Shown: positions 1 through 10,090 of the stretch, piece after piece
Layout: every line of letters starts with the position of its first letter
How positions within the stretch are numbered: position 1 is the stretch's first letter
DNA from: Thermomonas sp. HDW16
GTDB lineage: Bacteria; Pseudomonadota; Gammaproteobacteria; Xanthomonadales; Xanthomonadaceae
Direction of reading: 5' to 3'
Assembly (NCBI RefSeq): GCF_011302915.1
Contig: NZ_CP049872.1
Coordinates: 1,302,001-1,366,000 of the forward strand
DNA length: 64,000 bases
Translations under genes and position numbers: made by a program
The notes under the pieces: model-generated
What the model was told of the DNA's origin: nothing
The model's database searches: none
What the model saw: only the letters and a program-made list of their open reading frames with translations

Positions 1-1
1 A

Positions 2-1567
2 GCGGCGATCCACGGCCACGACATCCCGCACGAATTTCCGCCCGAAGTGTTGGCGCAGGCCACCGCCGTGCCGCTGGAGGTGCAGGCCGGCGAGATCCCC
101 AAGCGCGTGGATCTGCGCGGCGTGCCGCTGGTCACCATCGATGGCGAGGACGCCAAGGATTTCGATGATGCGGTGTGGTGCGAACCCACCCGCGACGGTT
201 TCCGCCTGATCGTCGCGATTGCCGATGTGTCGCATTACGTGCGCCCGGGCACGCCGCTGGACGACGAGGCGCAGCTGCGCGCGACCTCGGTGTATTTCCC
301 CGGCTTCGTGGTGCCGATGCTGCCGGAGACGCTGAGCAACGGTATCTGCTCGCTGATGCCGAAGGTGGATCGCCTGTGCTTCGTCTGCGACATGCAGGTG
401 GGCCGTGACGGCATCGTCACCGAATCCAGCTTCTACGAAGCGGTGATGCACTCGCACGCGCGCCTGACCTATACCGATGTGTGGAACGCGGTGGGCGAGG
501 GCATTCCGGAAGACGATCACGCCGCGGCATTGGCCAAGATCGGCCCGCTGTTGCCGCAGATCCAGCGCCTGCACCAGCTGTACAAGGTGCTGGACAAGGC
601 GCGGTCCAAGCGCGGTGCCATCGAATTCGAGAGCAGCGAAGTGCGTTTCGTGCTGGACGCCAAGGGCGCAGTGACCCAGGCCGGCATGCTCCAGCGCAAC
701 GACGCGCACAAGCTGATCGAGGAATGCATGATCGCGGCCAATGTGCAGGCCGCGCTGTTCCTGCTGGAAAGTCGCGTGCCTGCGCCGTATCGCGATCATG
801 ACCGCCCGCCGGAATCCAAGTACGCGGACCTGGAGGAATTCCTCAAAGAGTTCCAGCTGCGCATGCCGCCGTGGGCCAAGGTCAAGCCCAAGGATTTCCG
901 CAACTTGCTGGAGAAGATCCGCGAGCGGCCCGATGCGGCGTTGCTAGAATCGGTGATCCTGCGTAGCCAGTCGCTGGCGGTGTACGCGCCGGAGAACATC
1001 GGGCATTTTGGTTTGGCGCTGGAAGCGTATGCGCACTTCACCTCGCCGATCCGTCGCTATCCGGATTTGCTGGTGCATCGCGGGATCAAGCATGCATTGG
1101 CTGGCGGCAGGCCGGATACCTACACTTATTCACCACACGAAATGGCGGCGCTGTCGTTGCAATGCTCCGAGCGTTCGCGTCGCGCCGACGAGGCCCAGCG
1201 CGAGGTGGACGAGCGCTATCGCGCGGCGTGGATGGAAGGCCACGTCGGCAAGGAATTCGACGGCACCATCAGCGGCGTGACCAGCTTCGGCCTGTTCATC
1301 GAGCTGGACGAATCCAAGGTCAATGGGCTGGTCCACGTCACCCAATTGCCGCGCGATTTCTACCACTTCGATGCGGTGCGCAAGACGCTCACCGGCGAAC
1401 GTCGCGGCCACGAATACCGCTTGGGCGATCGCGTGCGGATCGTGGTGCTGAAGGCCAGCGTGGAAGACCGCAAGATCGATTTCCGGCTGGTCGATGAGGA
1501 AGGCGGGGGCGTGAAGCCATTGCCGGAGCGTGGCAAACCGGCGAAAAGGCAGAAGCAGAAGTACTGA
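2..1567 (+). CDS. rnr: Ribonuclease R, 3' part (5' end outside window)
   Basis: RNase R is a processive 3'-5' exoribonuclease that degrades structured RNA and takes part in mRNA, rRNA and tmRNA-linked decay. About 520 codons are visible and the reading frame is open at the left edge, so the N-terminal cold-shock part is missing (E. coli RNase R has about 810 residues). The RNB catalytic domain starts near the edge with VDLRGVPLVTIDGEDAKDFD, which holds the metal-binding aspartates. An S1 domain follows near the C-terminus (GTISGVTSFGLFIEL), then a short Lys/Arg-rich tail typical of RNase R rather than RNase II. rlmB follows 24 bases later on the same strand, as in many gammaproteobacteria. 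Confidence 0.95.
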   Translation, partial: AAIHGHDIPHEFPPEVLAQATAVPLEVQAGEIPKRVDLRGVPLVTIDGEDAKDFDDAVWCEPTRDGFRLIVAIADVSHYVRPGTPLDDEAQLRATSVYFPGFVVPMLPETLSNGICSLMPKVDRLCFVCDMQVGRDGIVTESSFYEAVMHSHARLTYTDVWNAVGEGIPEDDHAAALAKIGPLLPQIQRLHQLYKVLDKARSKRGAIEFESSEVRFVLDAKGAVTQAGMLQRNDAHKLIEECMIAANVQAALFLLESRVPAPYRDHDRPPESKYADLEEFLKEFQLRMPPWAKVKPKDFRNLLEKIRERPDAALLESVILRSQSLAVYAPENIGHFGLALEAYAHFTSPIRRYPDLLVHRGIKHALAGGRPDTYTYSPHEMAALSLQCSERSRRADEAQREVDERYRAAWMEGHVGKEFDGTISGVTSFGLFIELDESKVNGLVHVTQLPRDFYHFDAVRKTLTGERRGHEYRLGDRVRIVVLKASVEDRKIDFRLVDEEGGGVKPLPERGKPAKRQKQKY

Positions 1568-1591
1568 TGCGGTTTCCGCGATAATTGCCGA

Positions 1592-2335
1592 ATGAGCAAA
1601 CAAGCCCAATGGATCGTCGGCCTCAACGCGGTGGCTTCCGCGCTGGAACATGACGCCGAACACGTGCGCGAGGTGCTGCTGGAAGCCGGCGGCAAGAATC
1701 CGCGCATCGTCGAGATCGAAGGCAATGCGCGCCGGCTCGGCATCGACGTGCGCCGCGTGTCTGGCCAGGCGCTGGACGGCGTGGCCGGCGGCGTACGCCA
1801 CCAGGGTGCGGCCGCTCGCTATGCGGCGGCCAAGACCTGGGATGAGCATGAGCTCGAAGGTTTGATCGAAGCTGCCGAGGGCAAGGCGTTGTTGCTGGTG
1901 CTCGACGGCGTGCAGGACCCGCACAACCTGGGCGCCTGCCTGCGCAGCGCGGCGGCGGCGGGCGCGACGGCAGTGGTGTTCCCGAAGGACAAAGCGGTGC
2001 AGGTCAACGCCACCGTGCGCAAGACCTCGGCCGGCGCGGCGGACACGCTGCCGATCTTCAGTGTCACCAATCTCTCGCGCACGCTGCGCGATCTGCAGAA
2101 GGCGGGCGTGTGGATCTACGGCTTCGCCGGTGAGGCGGAGGCTTCGCTGTACACGCTGGACCTCAAGGGCAATGTGGCACTGGTGATGGGCGGCGAGGGC
2201 GATGGCCTGCGCCGCCTCACTCGCGAAAATTGCGACCAGTTGGTGAAGATCCCAATGCCGGGTGAATTCGAGAGCCTGAATGTCTCCGTGGCCACCGGCG
2301 TGGCATTGTTCGAAGCGGTCAGGCAGCGGCAATAA
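1592..2335 (+). CDS. rlmB: 23S rRNA (guanosine-2'-O-)-methyltransferase RlmB
   Basis: RlmB is a SPOUT-family enzyme that 2'-O-methylates G2251 of 23S rRNA in the peptidyl-transferase region. The 247-residue length fits the family (E. coli 243). An N-terminal substrate-binding domain (IVGLNAVASALE) is followed by the SpoU motifs: DPHNLGACLRSA near residue 108, GGEGDGLRR near 200 and ESLNVSVATGVALFE near 229, which together form the trefoil-knot SAM site. The gene lies just after rnr, the classical rnr-rlmB arrangement, so cotranscription is likely. No clear Shine-Dalgarno precedes the ATG, and no better start is visible. Confidence 0.95.
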   Translation: MSKQAQWIVGLNAVASALEHDAEHVREVLLEAGGKNPRIVEIEGNARRLGIDVRRVSGQALDGVAGGVRHQGAAARYAAAKTWDEHELEGLIEAAEGKALLLVLDGVQDPHNLGACLRSAAAAGATAVVFPKDKAVQVNATVRKTSAGAADTLPIFSVTNLSRTLRDLQKAGVWIYGFAGEAEASLYTLDLKGNVALVMGGEGDGLRRLTRENCDQLVKIPMPGEFESLNVSVATGVALFEAVRQRQ

Positions 2336-2349
2336 ACGAAAGGGGAAGG

Positions 2350-2619
2350 ATGATGGCGTTGGAGTTGGCTTGGTACGACTGGGTGGGCCTGCTGGGCACC
2401 GTGATGATCCTGGGCGGTTTTGCCTTGCTGCAGGCGGGCAAATTGTCCGGTACTGGACTGGTCTACCAATTGCTCAATTTGTTCGGTGCGGCCGGCATCC
2501 TGGCCTCGCTGATCGGTAAGTTCAATTTGCCGGTATTCCTGCTGGAAGCCGCGTGGATGGCGGTCAGCCTGTACGGGATCGTGCGGTCGTTCAAACAGAA
2601 GGCGAAAGCGCCGGCATAG
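2350..2619 (+). CDS. Small CBU_0592-like membrane protein
   Basis: An 89-residue integral membrane protein of unknown function. Three hydrophobic segments can be seen, roughly residues 10-27, 38-54 and 60-77, with a basic C-terminal tail (KQKAKAP). The pattern ([49 protein letters not shown]) matches the small CBU_0592-type family found across proteobacteria. A purine-rich AAGGGGAAGG stretch lies immediately upstream. It gives better ribosome spacing to the second ATG at 2353 than to the first at 2350, so the protein may be one residue shorter. Its 3' end overlaps the end of the convergent rnt gene by 29 bases. Confidence 0.75.
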   Translation: MMALELAWYDWVGLLGTVMILGGFALLQAGKLSGTGLVYQLLNLFGAAGILASLIGKFNLPVFLLEAAWMAVSLYGIVRSFKQKAKAPA

Positions 2620-3232
2620 GCCACGCGTTGGCGATGATGCAGAACAGCTGCGCGGTGCGTTCGGCATCGTAGATGGCTGAGTGCGCTTCGCGCTGGTCCC
2701 ATTCCAGTCCTGCGGCATAGACCGCCCGCGCTAACACGGTTTGGCCATAGGCCATGCCCGCCATCGTGACCGTGTCGAACACGCTGAACGGGTGGAACGG
2801 ATTGCGCTTGTGCTGCACGCGGTTGACGGCAGCGTTGAGGAAGTTGAGGTCGAAGTGGGCGTTGTGGCCGACCAGGATCGCGCGTTGGCAGCCGTGCTTC
2901 TTCGCGGCGGCGCGAATCGGCGCGAAGATCTTGTCCAGGCCTTCGCGTTCCGGCAGCGCGCCGCGCAGCGGGTGGTCGACCTTGATGCCGGTGACTTCCA
3001 ATGACTTTGGGTCGATGCTGGTGCCCGGTGCGGGCTCGATATGCGCGCTCACCACCTCGCCGGGCACGTAGCGGCCGTGTTCGTCCAGCTCGATCGGCAC
3101 CGCCGCGATTTCCAGCAGCGCGTGCTTGTTCCAGTCGAAGCCGCCGGTTTCCACGTCCACCACCACCGGCAGGTAGCCGCGGAAGCGCTCGGCCATCGGC
3201 TTGAAGGCCGGCGTGTCTTGCAGTTCGCTCAT
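2591..3232 (-). CDS. rnt: Ribonuclease T
   Basis: RNase T is a DEDDh-family 3'-5' exoribonuclease that trims tRNA CCA ends and matures the 3' ends of small stable RNAs and 23S/5S rRNA. The 213-residue length is normal. Visible exonuclease motifs are [11 protein letters not shown] (ExoI, near residue 25), [13 protein letters not shown] (ExoII, near 130) and [14 protein letters not shown] (ExoIII, with the catalytic His, near 188). It is the last gene of a minus-strand run hvfA-hvfB-hvfC-rnt and starts only 9 bases after hvfC, so it may be carried on that transcript. That pairing looks positional rather than functional. Confidence 0.93.
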   Translation of the reverse strand: MSELQDTPAFKPMAERFRGYLPVVVDVETGGFDWNKHALLEIAAVPIELDEHGRYVPGEVVSAHIEPAPGTSIDPKSLEVTGIKVDHPLRGALPEREGLDKIFAPIRAAAKKHGCQRAILVGHNAHFDLNFLNAAVNRVQHKRNPFHPFSVFDTVTMAGMAYGQTVLARAVYAAGLEWDQREAHSAIYDAERTAQLFCIIANAWPMPALSPSV

Positions 3233-3241
3233 CGCAACAGG

Positions 3242-3985
3242 TTAATCGATGCGCGTGCCCAGCAGTACGCCTTCGGCCTGCAGGCGCTGCAGCATCGGCG
3301 TGGCCTCGCGCAGGAAACCGTCGAAATCGGCCTGTCCCGCTTCGTCCGCCAGCTGCTGCATCAGAGCACTACCGCTGCGTTCGGTATTCGCGCCGATCAG
3401 TTCCAGCAGGCGGAACAGCAGCGGCGAGAGCTGCGAGAAATGGATGCGGCCGTCCGGTTCGCGCCGAAGCAGCACCAGCGTGGGCTCTACGGGCGGCTGA
3501 GTGGGTTGGAAATCCGGACCGATGCGGTTCACCGGCCAGCGATAAGCCAACGGCCAGGCGAGTGGCGACAGCACGGGCACGCCAGCGAGCAGATCGCCGT
3601 TTATATCGTGCGACGGCAGCGCGGCATCGCTGAGCTGCAGGCCGAGTTCGGCCCATTCGTAGTGCGCGAGTTCCGCGAGCCATGGATGCCGTGGATCCGG
3701 TTCGGCTTCGATAAAGGCGATCAGTTCGCGCCCAAGCTCGGTGAACAGCGGCGTGTGGCTGTGGTGGCGGGCGAGGAAGCCGCGCAGCAACGCCTGCCAA
3801 TCGGCATCGCCCAGGGTCTTGCGGATCACCGGGAAGCCGCCGGCCAGCAGGCCATCCAGATTGTTGTAGACGAGGTCGCTGTAGATCTTCAGGCGGCGCG
3901 CTTCGATGCCGGGCGGGCCGGGATGCGCGGCGGGATCGCGCACGTGTTGCGCCATCGCGTCGAACTGTTCGCGCAGGCTGCTCAT
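3242..3985 (-). CDS. hvfC: HvfC-type DUF2063 partner protein of the MNIO enzyme
   Basis: A 247-residue protein of the DUF2063 / putative DNA-binding-domain family. In characterised MNIO systems such as Haemophilus HvfBC, this partner forms a complex with the HvfB enzyme, binds the precursor peptide and is needed for its modification. The N-terminal helical part ([15 protein letters not shown], then [25 protein letters not shown]) is the usual DUF2063 signature. The C-terminal half resembles the substrate-recognition region. The chosen ATG overlaps the hvfB stop as ATGA, which argues for translational coupling; a longer upstream frame lies inside hvfB and was not used. A direct role in DNA binding is not implied by the family name. 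Confidence 0.85.
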   Translation of the reverse strand: MSSLREQFDAMAQHVRDPAAHPGPPGIEARRLKIYSDLVYNNLDGLLAGGFPVIRKTLGDADWQALLRGFLARHHSHTPLFTELGRELIAFIEAEPDPRHPWLAELAHYEWAELGLQLSDAALPSHDINGDLLAGVPVLSPLAWPLAYRWPVNRIGPDFQPTQPPVEPTLVLLRREPDGRIHFSQLSPLLFRLLELIGANTERSGSALMQQLADEAGQADFDGFLREATPMLQRLQAEGVLLGTRID

Positions 3986-4806
3986 GCGAAGGGTGCCTGC
4001 ACGTCGCGGATGCGCAGCACTTCCGAAAGCAGTTCGGGCAGCGGCGGGAAATTGAAATCGCGTTCCAGCAGGGTGGGGCGCACGCCATGCACGCGATACG
4101 CATACGCAAGCAGGTCCCACACATCGTCCTTCACCGGCGCACCGTGGGTGTCGACCTTGAGGTCTTCGGCTTCGTCGTAGTGGCCGGCGGTGTGATAGCT
4201 GACGATGCGCGATGACGGCATCGCATCGATGAAGGCGCGTGCGTCGTAACCGTGGTTGATGGCGTTGACATGGACATTGTTGACGTCGAGTAGCAGGTCG
4301 CAGTCGGCTTCGCGCAGCACTTCGCCGATGAAGTCGATCTCGCTGAGTGCTTGATACGGTGCGGCGTAGTAGCTGACGTTCTCGATGGCGATGCGCCGGC
4401 CCAACGCATCCTGCACCTGTGCGATGCGGCTGGCGACGTGATGCACGGCCTCGTCGGTGAACGGGATCGGCAGCAGGTCGTAGAGGTGACCGTCCGCGCT
4501 GCAGTAACTCAGGTGCTCGCTGTAGAGCGCGGCATCATGGCGGTCGAGGAAATCGCGGGTTTGGCGCAGGAATTCGACATCCAGCGGATCCGGGCCGCCC
4601 AGCGACAGCGACAGGCCATGCGCGCTCAGTGGATGGCGCGATGACAGCGCGGCGAGCTTCTCGCCCAGCACGCCGCCCACGCCGATCCAGTTGTCCGGCG
4701 CGCACTCCAGAAAATCGAAGGCGCCCGCAGGCGCCTCGATCAGTTCATCCAGCAGAGCGCGCCGCAGGCCAAGGCCTGCACTGCGCCGTGGCAATGCCTC
4801 AGCCAT
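3982..4806 (-). CDS. hvfB: HvfB-type MNIO enzyme (DUF692)
   Basis: A 274-residue DUF692 protein with a TIM-barrel fold. The family comprises multinuclear non-heme iron-dependent oxidases (MNIO) that modify cysteines of ribosomally made peptides, for example to oxazolone-thioamide or 5-thiooxazole copper-binding groups. Likely metal ligands are visible as conserved His, Asp and Glu clusters: [12 protein letters not shown] (near residue 60), [32 protein letters not shown] (near 170), [16 protein letters not shown] and [10 protein letters not shown] (near 245). It sits between the EGKCG-repeat precursor gene (6 bases upstream) and hvfC (4-base overlap), so the substrate is almost certainly that precursor. 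Its exact chemical product is inferred from HvfABC homologues. Confidence 0.9.
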   Translation of the reverse strand: MAEALPRRSAGLGLRRALLDELIEAPAGAFDFLECAPDNWIGVGGVLGEKLAALSSRHPLSAHGLSLSLGGPDPLDVEFLRQTRDFLDRHDAALYSEHLSYCSADGHLYDLLPIPFTDEAVHHVASRIAQVQDALGRRIAIENVSYYAAPYQALSEIDFIGEVLREADCDLLLDVNNVHVNAINHGYDARAFIDAMPSSRIVSYHTAGHYDEAEDLKVDTHGAPVKDDVWDLLAYAYRVHGVRPTLLERDFNFPPLPELLSEVLRIRDVQAPFA

Positions 4807-4812
4807 GCCGGC

Positions 4813-5412
4813 TTACATGCTGCCGCACTTGCCTTCACCGCATTTGCCTTCGGCAGCCTTGCCGTCTTTCGCGGCATCGGCCTTCTTGCTGCCGCACTTG
4901 CCCTCGCCACACTTGCCTTCGCCGCATTTGCCTTCGGCATTGCCCTTCATGTCGGCGTGGTGCTTGTCCATCTCGGCCTGGGTGATGAAGCCGTCGCCGT
5001 CCAAGTCGTGGTCGCGGAACTGCTTGGCGACGAGTGTCTCCCAGTCATCGACGGAAGTGACATTGCCCGGCTTGTGCGCGGCAACGAACTCCGCGCGCGA
5101 CATGCGGCCGTCCTTGTCGGTGTCCATGTCGGCCATGGTGTGGTGCTTGCCGGGATTGGGCTTGCCAACCGACGCGCCGCTGCCCTTGGCCGCAGTTTGG
5201 CTACTGCCACATTTGCCCTCGCCGCATTTGCCTTCACCGCACTTGCCCTCGGCGGCCTTGGCTTCGCCGGCTTTTGCAGGACTCGTCGCGGCGTCCTGCA
5301 TGTAGCCATGCGCCATCGCCTGCATCGAGAACAGGGAGCCGGCGACCAGGGTGCCGGTGGCGACAGCGGCGCCGATCACCAGTGCGATCGGCTTGTTGTT
5401 GGACTGCGACAT
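4813..5412 (-). CDS. hvfA: HvfA-like EGKCG-repeat precursor with embedded EF-hand pair
   Basis: A 199-residue exported protein that reads as the substrate of the adjacent hvfB/hvfC. Residues 1-34 form a signal peptide (hydrophobic core about 9-30, then MQAMAHG). EGKCG motifs occur eight times: three at 55-69, three at 160-174 and two at 188-197. In related HvfA peptides the Cys in EGKCG is the modified, copper-binding residue. Between the first two blocks lie two canonical EF-hand loops, residues 97-108 (DTDKDGRMSRAE) and 136-147 (DLDGDGFITQAE), each with Asp at 1, 3 and 5, Gly at 6 and Glu at 12. An EF-hand inside the repeat region is unusual for a peptide of this type. A GAGGAG ribosome site precedes the ATG. 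No DoxX (HvfD) gene or ECF sigma factor is nearby. Regulation is unknown; a weak TAGGAT -10-like element lies upstream. Confidence 0.85.
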   Translation of the reverse strand: MSQSNNKPIALVIGAAVATGTLVAGSLFSMQAMAHGYMQDAATSPAKAGEAKAAEGKCGEGKCGEGKCGSSQTAAKGSGASVGKPNPGKHHTMADMDTDKDGRMSRAEFVAAHKPGNVTSVDDWETLVAKQFRDHDLDGDGFITQAEMDKHHADMKGNAEGKCGEGKCGEGKCGSKKADAAKDGKAAEGKCGEGKCGSM

Positions 5413-5528
5413 CGGAACTCCTCGGCGCGGTTCGCGCGTGATATGTGGCGCGATCCTACCGTGATGCCCGGGGCGGAACCACTTCGCGAATGCCTGCGTT
5501 CAGGTCTGGAGTACGTCCAAGGTACGGT

Positions 5529-6229
5529 TCAGACCACCGTGGTACTGCTCTCGTCGCGTTTGTCGCGCGGCGGCATCAGTTCCTCGCCGTGGATCAGGAA
5601 CCACACGTTTTCGGCGATGTTGGTGGCGTGATCGCCGATCCGCTCGAGGTTCTTGGCCATGAACAGCAGGTGCGTGCAGGGAGTGATCGCGCGCGCGTCT
5701 TCCATCATGTAGGTCAACAACTCGCGGAACAGGCCGGTGTACAGGGTGTCCAGTTCGGCATCGCTGGCCCGCACGCGCAGTGCGGCTTCGCCATCGCGAG
5801 CGACGTAGGCCTCCAGCACGTCACGCACCTGGCGTGCGGCCATCCGTCCCAGCGCGTCCAGGCCACGGGTATGCGGCAGCGGCGGGCTGAGGTTCAAGGC
5901 CATCGAACGCTTGGCGATGTTCGCGGCCAGGTCGCCGATACGCTCGATGTCCGAGGCCACCCGCAGCGCGGCCAGGATGACACGCAAGTCGCCGGCCATC
6001 GGGCCGCGCCGGATCAGCCGGATCACGTCGTGGTTGACCTGCTGTTCCAGCGCGTCGATCGCGTCGTCGTTGCCGATTACGCGTTCGGCCGCCTTGTCGT
6101 CGCGGCGCTCGACCACGTCCAGCGCGGCTTCCAGCTGCGCCACCGACATCTGGCCCATGCGGATCAGTTCGTCGAGCAGGGCTTGTTGCTCCTGGTCGTA
6201 GCTCTTGACGATGTGGTTGTGCTCGTTCA

Positions 6230-6230
<1 letters not shown>
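5529..6230 (-). CDS. phoU: Phosphate-signalling protein PhoU
   Basis: PhoU is a cytoplasmic helical protein that connects the PstSCAB transporter to the PhoR-PhoB two-component system and represses the Pho regulon when phosphate is plentiful. The 233-residue length fits. Two three-helix repeats are visible, each with the metal-binding-type motif: ALRVASDIERIGDLAANIAK near residue 90 and MAKNLERIGDHATNIAE near 195. Its ATG overlaps the pstB stop by one base (TGATG), so it ends the pstSCAB-phoU operon in canonical order. No phoB or phoR lies in the window. Confidence 0.96.
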
Positions 6231-7042
<812 letters not shown>

Positions 7043-7061
7043 GGGATCGATCCGATGAAAA

Positions 7062-7949
7062 TTAGTCATTGGCAACTTTGTTGCGCAGGAGCAAGGTGCG
7101 TGCGACCAGGCTGATCGCCAGTACGAACAGGGTGATCAACAACGCGCCGGCCCAGGCCAGGTGCTCCCAGTTCTCGAAGCCGGAACCGGCGAACTTGTAC
7201 ATGACCAGCGGCACCGCGCTCATTGCGCCGGTGATGTCCAGGCTGAAGAACTCGTTGCCGAAGGCGGTGAACAGCAGCGGCGCGGTTTCGCCGGAAATGC
7301 GCGCAAGGGCGAGCAGCACGCCGGTGACGATGCCGGGCAGGGCGCTGCGGTACAGCACCTGCATGGTGACCTTCCACTGCGGCACGCCCAGCGAGAGCGC
7401 GGCTTCGCGCATCTGCACCGGCACCAGCCGCAGCATCTCGTCGGTGGTGCGTACCACCACCGGCAGCACGATGAAGGCCAGCGCGAGTGCGCCGCCGATG
7501 GCGGAGAAATTGCCACCGGTCTGCATCACGAAGGCCGCGTACACGAAGAGGCCCAGCACGATGGACGGCGCCGACAACAGGATGTCGTTGACGAAGCGCA
7601 CCACGGTGCCGAGTTTGCGATGGTTGCCGACTTCGGCCAGCCAGGTGCCGGCGGCGATGCCGAGCGGCGTGCCGATCGCCACGCCCATGCCGCACATCAG
7701 CAAGGAACCGACGATGGCGTTGCGCAGGCCGCCGGCTTCCATCGGCGGCGGCTGGTCCTGGGTGAACAGGGCCAGGTTGAGATGCGAGAACCCCTTGGCC
7801 AACAGCGTCCACAGGATCCAGCCGAGGAAGGCCAGGCCGAACAAGGCAGCGGCGCAGGCCAGGGTGATCGCGACGATATTGATGATGCTGCGGCGGCGAT
7901 AGATCGCGGCATTTCCGCGTGGCACGGACGGCGAGGCAACGGCATTCAT
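7062..7949 (-). CDS. pstA: Phosphate ABC transporter permease PstA
   Basis: PstA is one of the two inner-membrane permease subunits of the phosphate importer. The 295-residue protein has about six membrane segments, beginning near residue 25 ([20 protein letters not shown]). It carries the permease EAA-loop signature near residue 190 ([20 protein letters not shown]), the site that docks on PstB. The ATG overlaps the pstC stop as ATGA, so translation is coupled. The N-terminus has a short basic stretch (YRRRS) on the expected cytoplasmic side. Confidence 0.95.
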   Translation of the reverse strand: MNAVASPSVPRGNAAIYRRRSIINIVAITLACAAALFGLAFLGWILWTLLAKGFSHLNLALFTQDQPPPMEAGGLRNAIVGSLLMCGMGVAIGTPLGIAAGTWLAEVGNHRKLGTVVRFVNDILLSAPSIVLGLFVYAAFVMQTGGNFSAIGGALALAFIVLPVVVRTTDEMLRLVPVQMREAALSLGVPQWKVTMQVLYRSALPGIVTGVLLALARISGETAPLLFTAFGNEFFSLDITGAMSAVPLVMYKFAGSGFENWEHLAWAGALLITLFVLAISLVARTLLLRNKVAND

Positions 7950-8908
7950 CGGTTGCCCTCCTTGCGTGCCAGCTGCATCAACATCAGGCGGGCGATGGCC
8001 AGCACCACGAAGGTCACGATGAACAGCACGAAGCCGAGCAGCAACAATGCGGCGCGATATTCCTCGGTGGCTTCACCGAAGTCGTTGGCGATCAGCGCGG
8101 CAATCGTGGTCGAGGGTTCCAGCAACGAGGCGGTGAAATTCACGCTGTTGCCGATCACGAACGCCACCGCCATGGTCTCGCCCAGTGCACGGCCAAGGCC
8201 GAGGAACACGCCGCCGATCACCGCCGAACGCGTGTACGGCAGCACGATGTCCCAGCTCACTTCCCACTTGGTCGCGCCCAGTGCATAGGCCGATTCCTTC
8301 AACCGCGAGGGCACGGTCAGGAACACATCGCGCATCACCGAGGAAATGAACGGGATCACCATGATCGACAGCACGATGCCGGAGGTCAGCATGCCGGCAC
8401 CGATCGGTGGGCCCTGGAACAGTGCACCGATCAGTGGCAGCGGGCCGACGTGGTCGTTGAGCCACGGAATCAGGTGTTCGCGCATTACCGGCATCAGCAC
8501 GAAGAAGCCCCACATGCCGTAGATGATCGAGGGCACGCCGGCCAGCAGTTCGATGGCGGTACCCACCGGCGTGCGCAGCCAGCGCGGGGCGACTTCGGTC
8601 AGGAAAAACGCGATGCCGAAGCTCACCGGTACCGCGATCAACATGGCGATGACCGCAGTGACCACGGTGCCGTAGATCGGCACCAGCGCGCCGTACTTGT
8701 TCTCCACAGGATTCCAGTCGGTGGAGAAGAAGAAGTTCAGGCCTTCACTGGCCAGCACGCTGCGGCCGCCCCACAGCATCGACAGCGCGGCGCCGGCCAG
8801 GGTGACCAGCACGAACACCGCGGTGGCGGTCAGCAGCCAGCGGAACAGCTTGTCATTGCGCGCGTCGGCGGCATCGCGTGTCGACGCGGGGAGGGCAACG
8901 GAATTCAT
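7946..8908 (-). CDS. pstC: Phosphate ABC transporter permease PstC
   Basis: PstC is the second permease subunit of the Pst phosphate importer. It has 320 residues with a first membrane helix near 25-45 and at least five more. The EAA loop is visible near residue 215 (KESAYALGATKWEVSWDIVLPY), followed by GGVFLGLGRALGETMAVAF, a strongly conserved PstC stretch. The conserved GVPSIIYGMWGFFVL motif lies near residue 128. The gene is followed by pstA with an ATGA overlap and preceded by pstS1, 33 bases away. Confidence 0.96.
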   Translation of the reverse strand: MNSVALPASTRDAADARNDKLFRWLLTATAVFVLVTLAGAALSMLWGGRSVLASEGLNFFFSTDWNPVENKYGALVPIYGTVVTAVIAMLIAVPVSFGIAFFLTEVAPRWLRTPVGTAIELLAGVPSIIYGMWGFFVLMPVMREHLIPWLNDHVGPLPLIGALFQGPPIGAGMLTSGIVLSIMVIPFISSVMRDVFLTVPSRLKESAYALGATKWEVSWDIVLPYTRSAVIGGVFLGLGRALGETMAVAFVIGNSVNFTASLLEPSTTIAALIANDFGEATEEYRAALLLLGFVLFIVTFVVLAIARLMLMQLARKEGNR

Positions 8909-8941
8909 GCGTGGGTTCGCAGGCTCGTCGATGATGGCGGG

Positions 8942-10038
8942 TTACTTCAGCTGCTCGGCCCAATACGCCTCGACCTGCTGCACCAGCTCCGCCGGCAGCG
9001 GCACGTAGTCCAGCGACTTGGCCTGTTCGGTGCCGTTGGCGTAGGCCCAGCGGAAGAATTCCAGTGCGGCCTTGGCATCGGCCGCATCGCGCGGCTGCTT
9101 GCGCATCAGGATGAAGTTGGTGGCGGTGATCGGCCATGCCTCTGCGCCCGGCGCGTTGGTGATCACCAGGTTGAAGTCCTGCGCGTTCTTCCAGTCCGCG
9201 CTCGCCGCAGCGGCGGCGAAGGAATCCGCACTCGGCTGCACCCAACTGCCGGCTGCGTTCTGCATCGACGCATGGCTCATCTTGTTCTGCAGCGCATAGG
9301 ACAGCTCGACGTAGCCGATAGCCCCCTTCAGCTGCTTGACGTAGGAGGCCACGCCCTCGTTGCCCTTGCCGCCAACGCTGCTGCCGGCCCAGTTGACCGT
9401 GGTGCCTTCGCCGATCTTGGCCTGCCAGTCCGGGCTGACTTTGGACAGGTAATTGGTGAAGTTGAAGGTGGTGCCGGAGCCATCGGAGCGGCGCACCACG
9501 CTGATCTTCTGCGTCGGCAGCGCCGTGCCCGGGTTGATCGCGGCAATCGCCGCGTCGTTCCACATCGTGACCTTGCCGAGGTAAATGTCCGCCAGCAGCG
9601 CACCAGTCAGGCGCAACTTGCCGGCTTCGATACCGGGCAGGTTCACCACCGGCACCACGCCGCCGATGGTGGAGGGAAACTGCACCAGGCCGTCCTTCGC
9701 CAGTTCATCCGATGCCAGCGGCTTGTCGGAGGAACCGAAGTCCACGGTGCCGGCCTTGATCTGGGCGATGCCGCCACCGGAACCGATCGACTGGTAATTG
9801 ACCTTGTTGCCGCTGGCCTTGGCGTAGTCGGACGACCACTTGGAAATCAGCGGGTACACGAAGGAAGCGCCGGCGCCGGTGATTTCGGCGGCGACCTTGT
9901 CACCGGCCGGGGCCGAGGCTGCGGCAGTCGACGCGGCGTCACCAGCGGCGGCGGCCGGGGCGGACTCGTTCTTGCAGGCGGTCAGGCCGGCCAGCAGGCA
10001 CAGGCTGAGGGCGGCAACGCGGGCAGGGTGCGGTTCAT
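8942..10038 (-). CDS. pstS: Phosphate-binding lipoprotein PstS1, apparent -1 frameshift in signal peptide
   Basis: This is the periplasmic phosphate-binding subunit that delivers phosphate to PstCA. The mature part is clear: TGAGASFVYPLISKWSSDYAK, YQSIGSGGGIAQIKAGTVDFGSSD and RSDGSGTTFNFTNYL, the usual phosphate-contact regions. The only sensible start, the ATG at 10038 (MNRTLPA...), is out of frame with the rest. Adding one base near 10019 gives a perfect lipoprotein signal ending LLAGLTAC, then an Ala-rich linker. The mature frame has no ATG upstream of its signal region; its first standard start is a GTG at 9859, inside the protein. This is either a real one-base deletion or a sequencing error. 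A paralogue (pstS2) lies upstream and could compensate. Confidence 0.85.
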
Positions 10039-10090
10039 GCGGGTCTCGTGGGGTCGCTTTCTTGGGATGGCGACATGAAATGATGTTTTT

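Noticed and set aside
4815..5265. Clustered short DNA repeats that could suggest a CRISPR-like array
   Set aside because: The repeats are in-frame 15-base units encoding EGKCG without spacers; they belong to the hvfA coding sequence.
7919..10078. Very long open frame on the plus strand opposite pstC/pstS1
   Set aside because: Antisense shadow of GC-rich coding DNA; the product is His/Gln/Arg-rich without domains, while the minus strand encodes clear Pst proteins.
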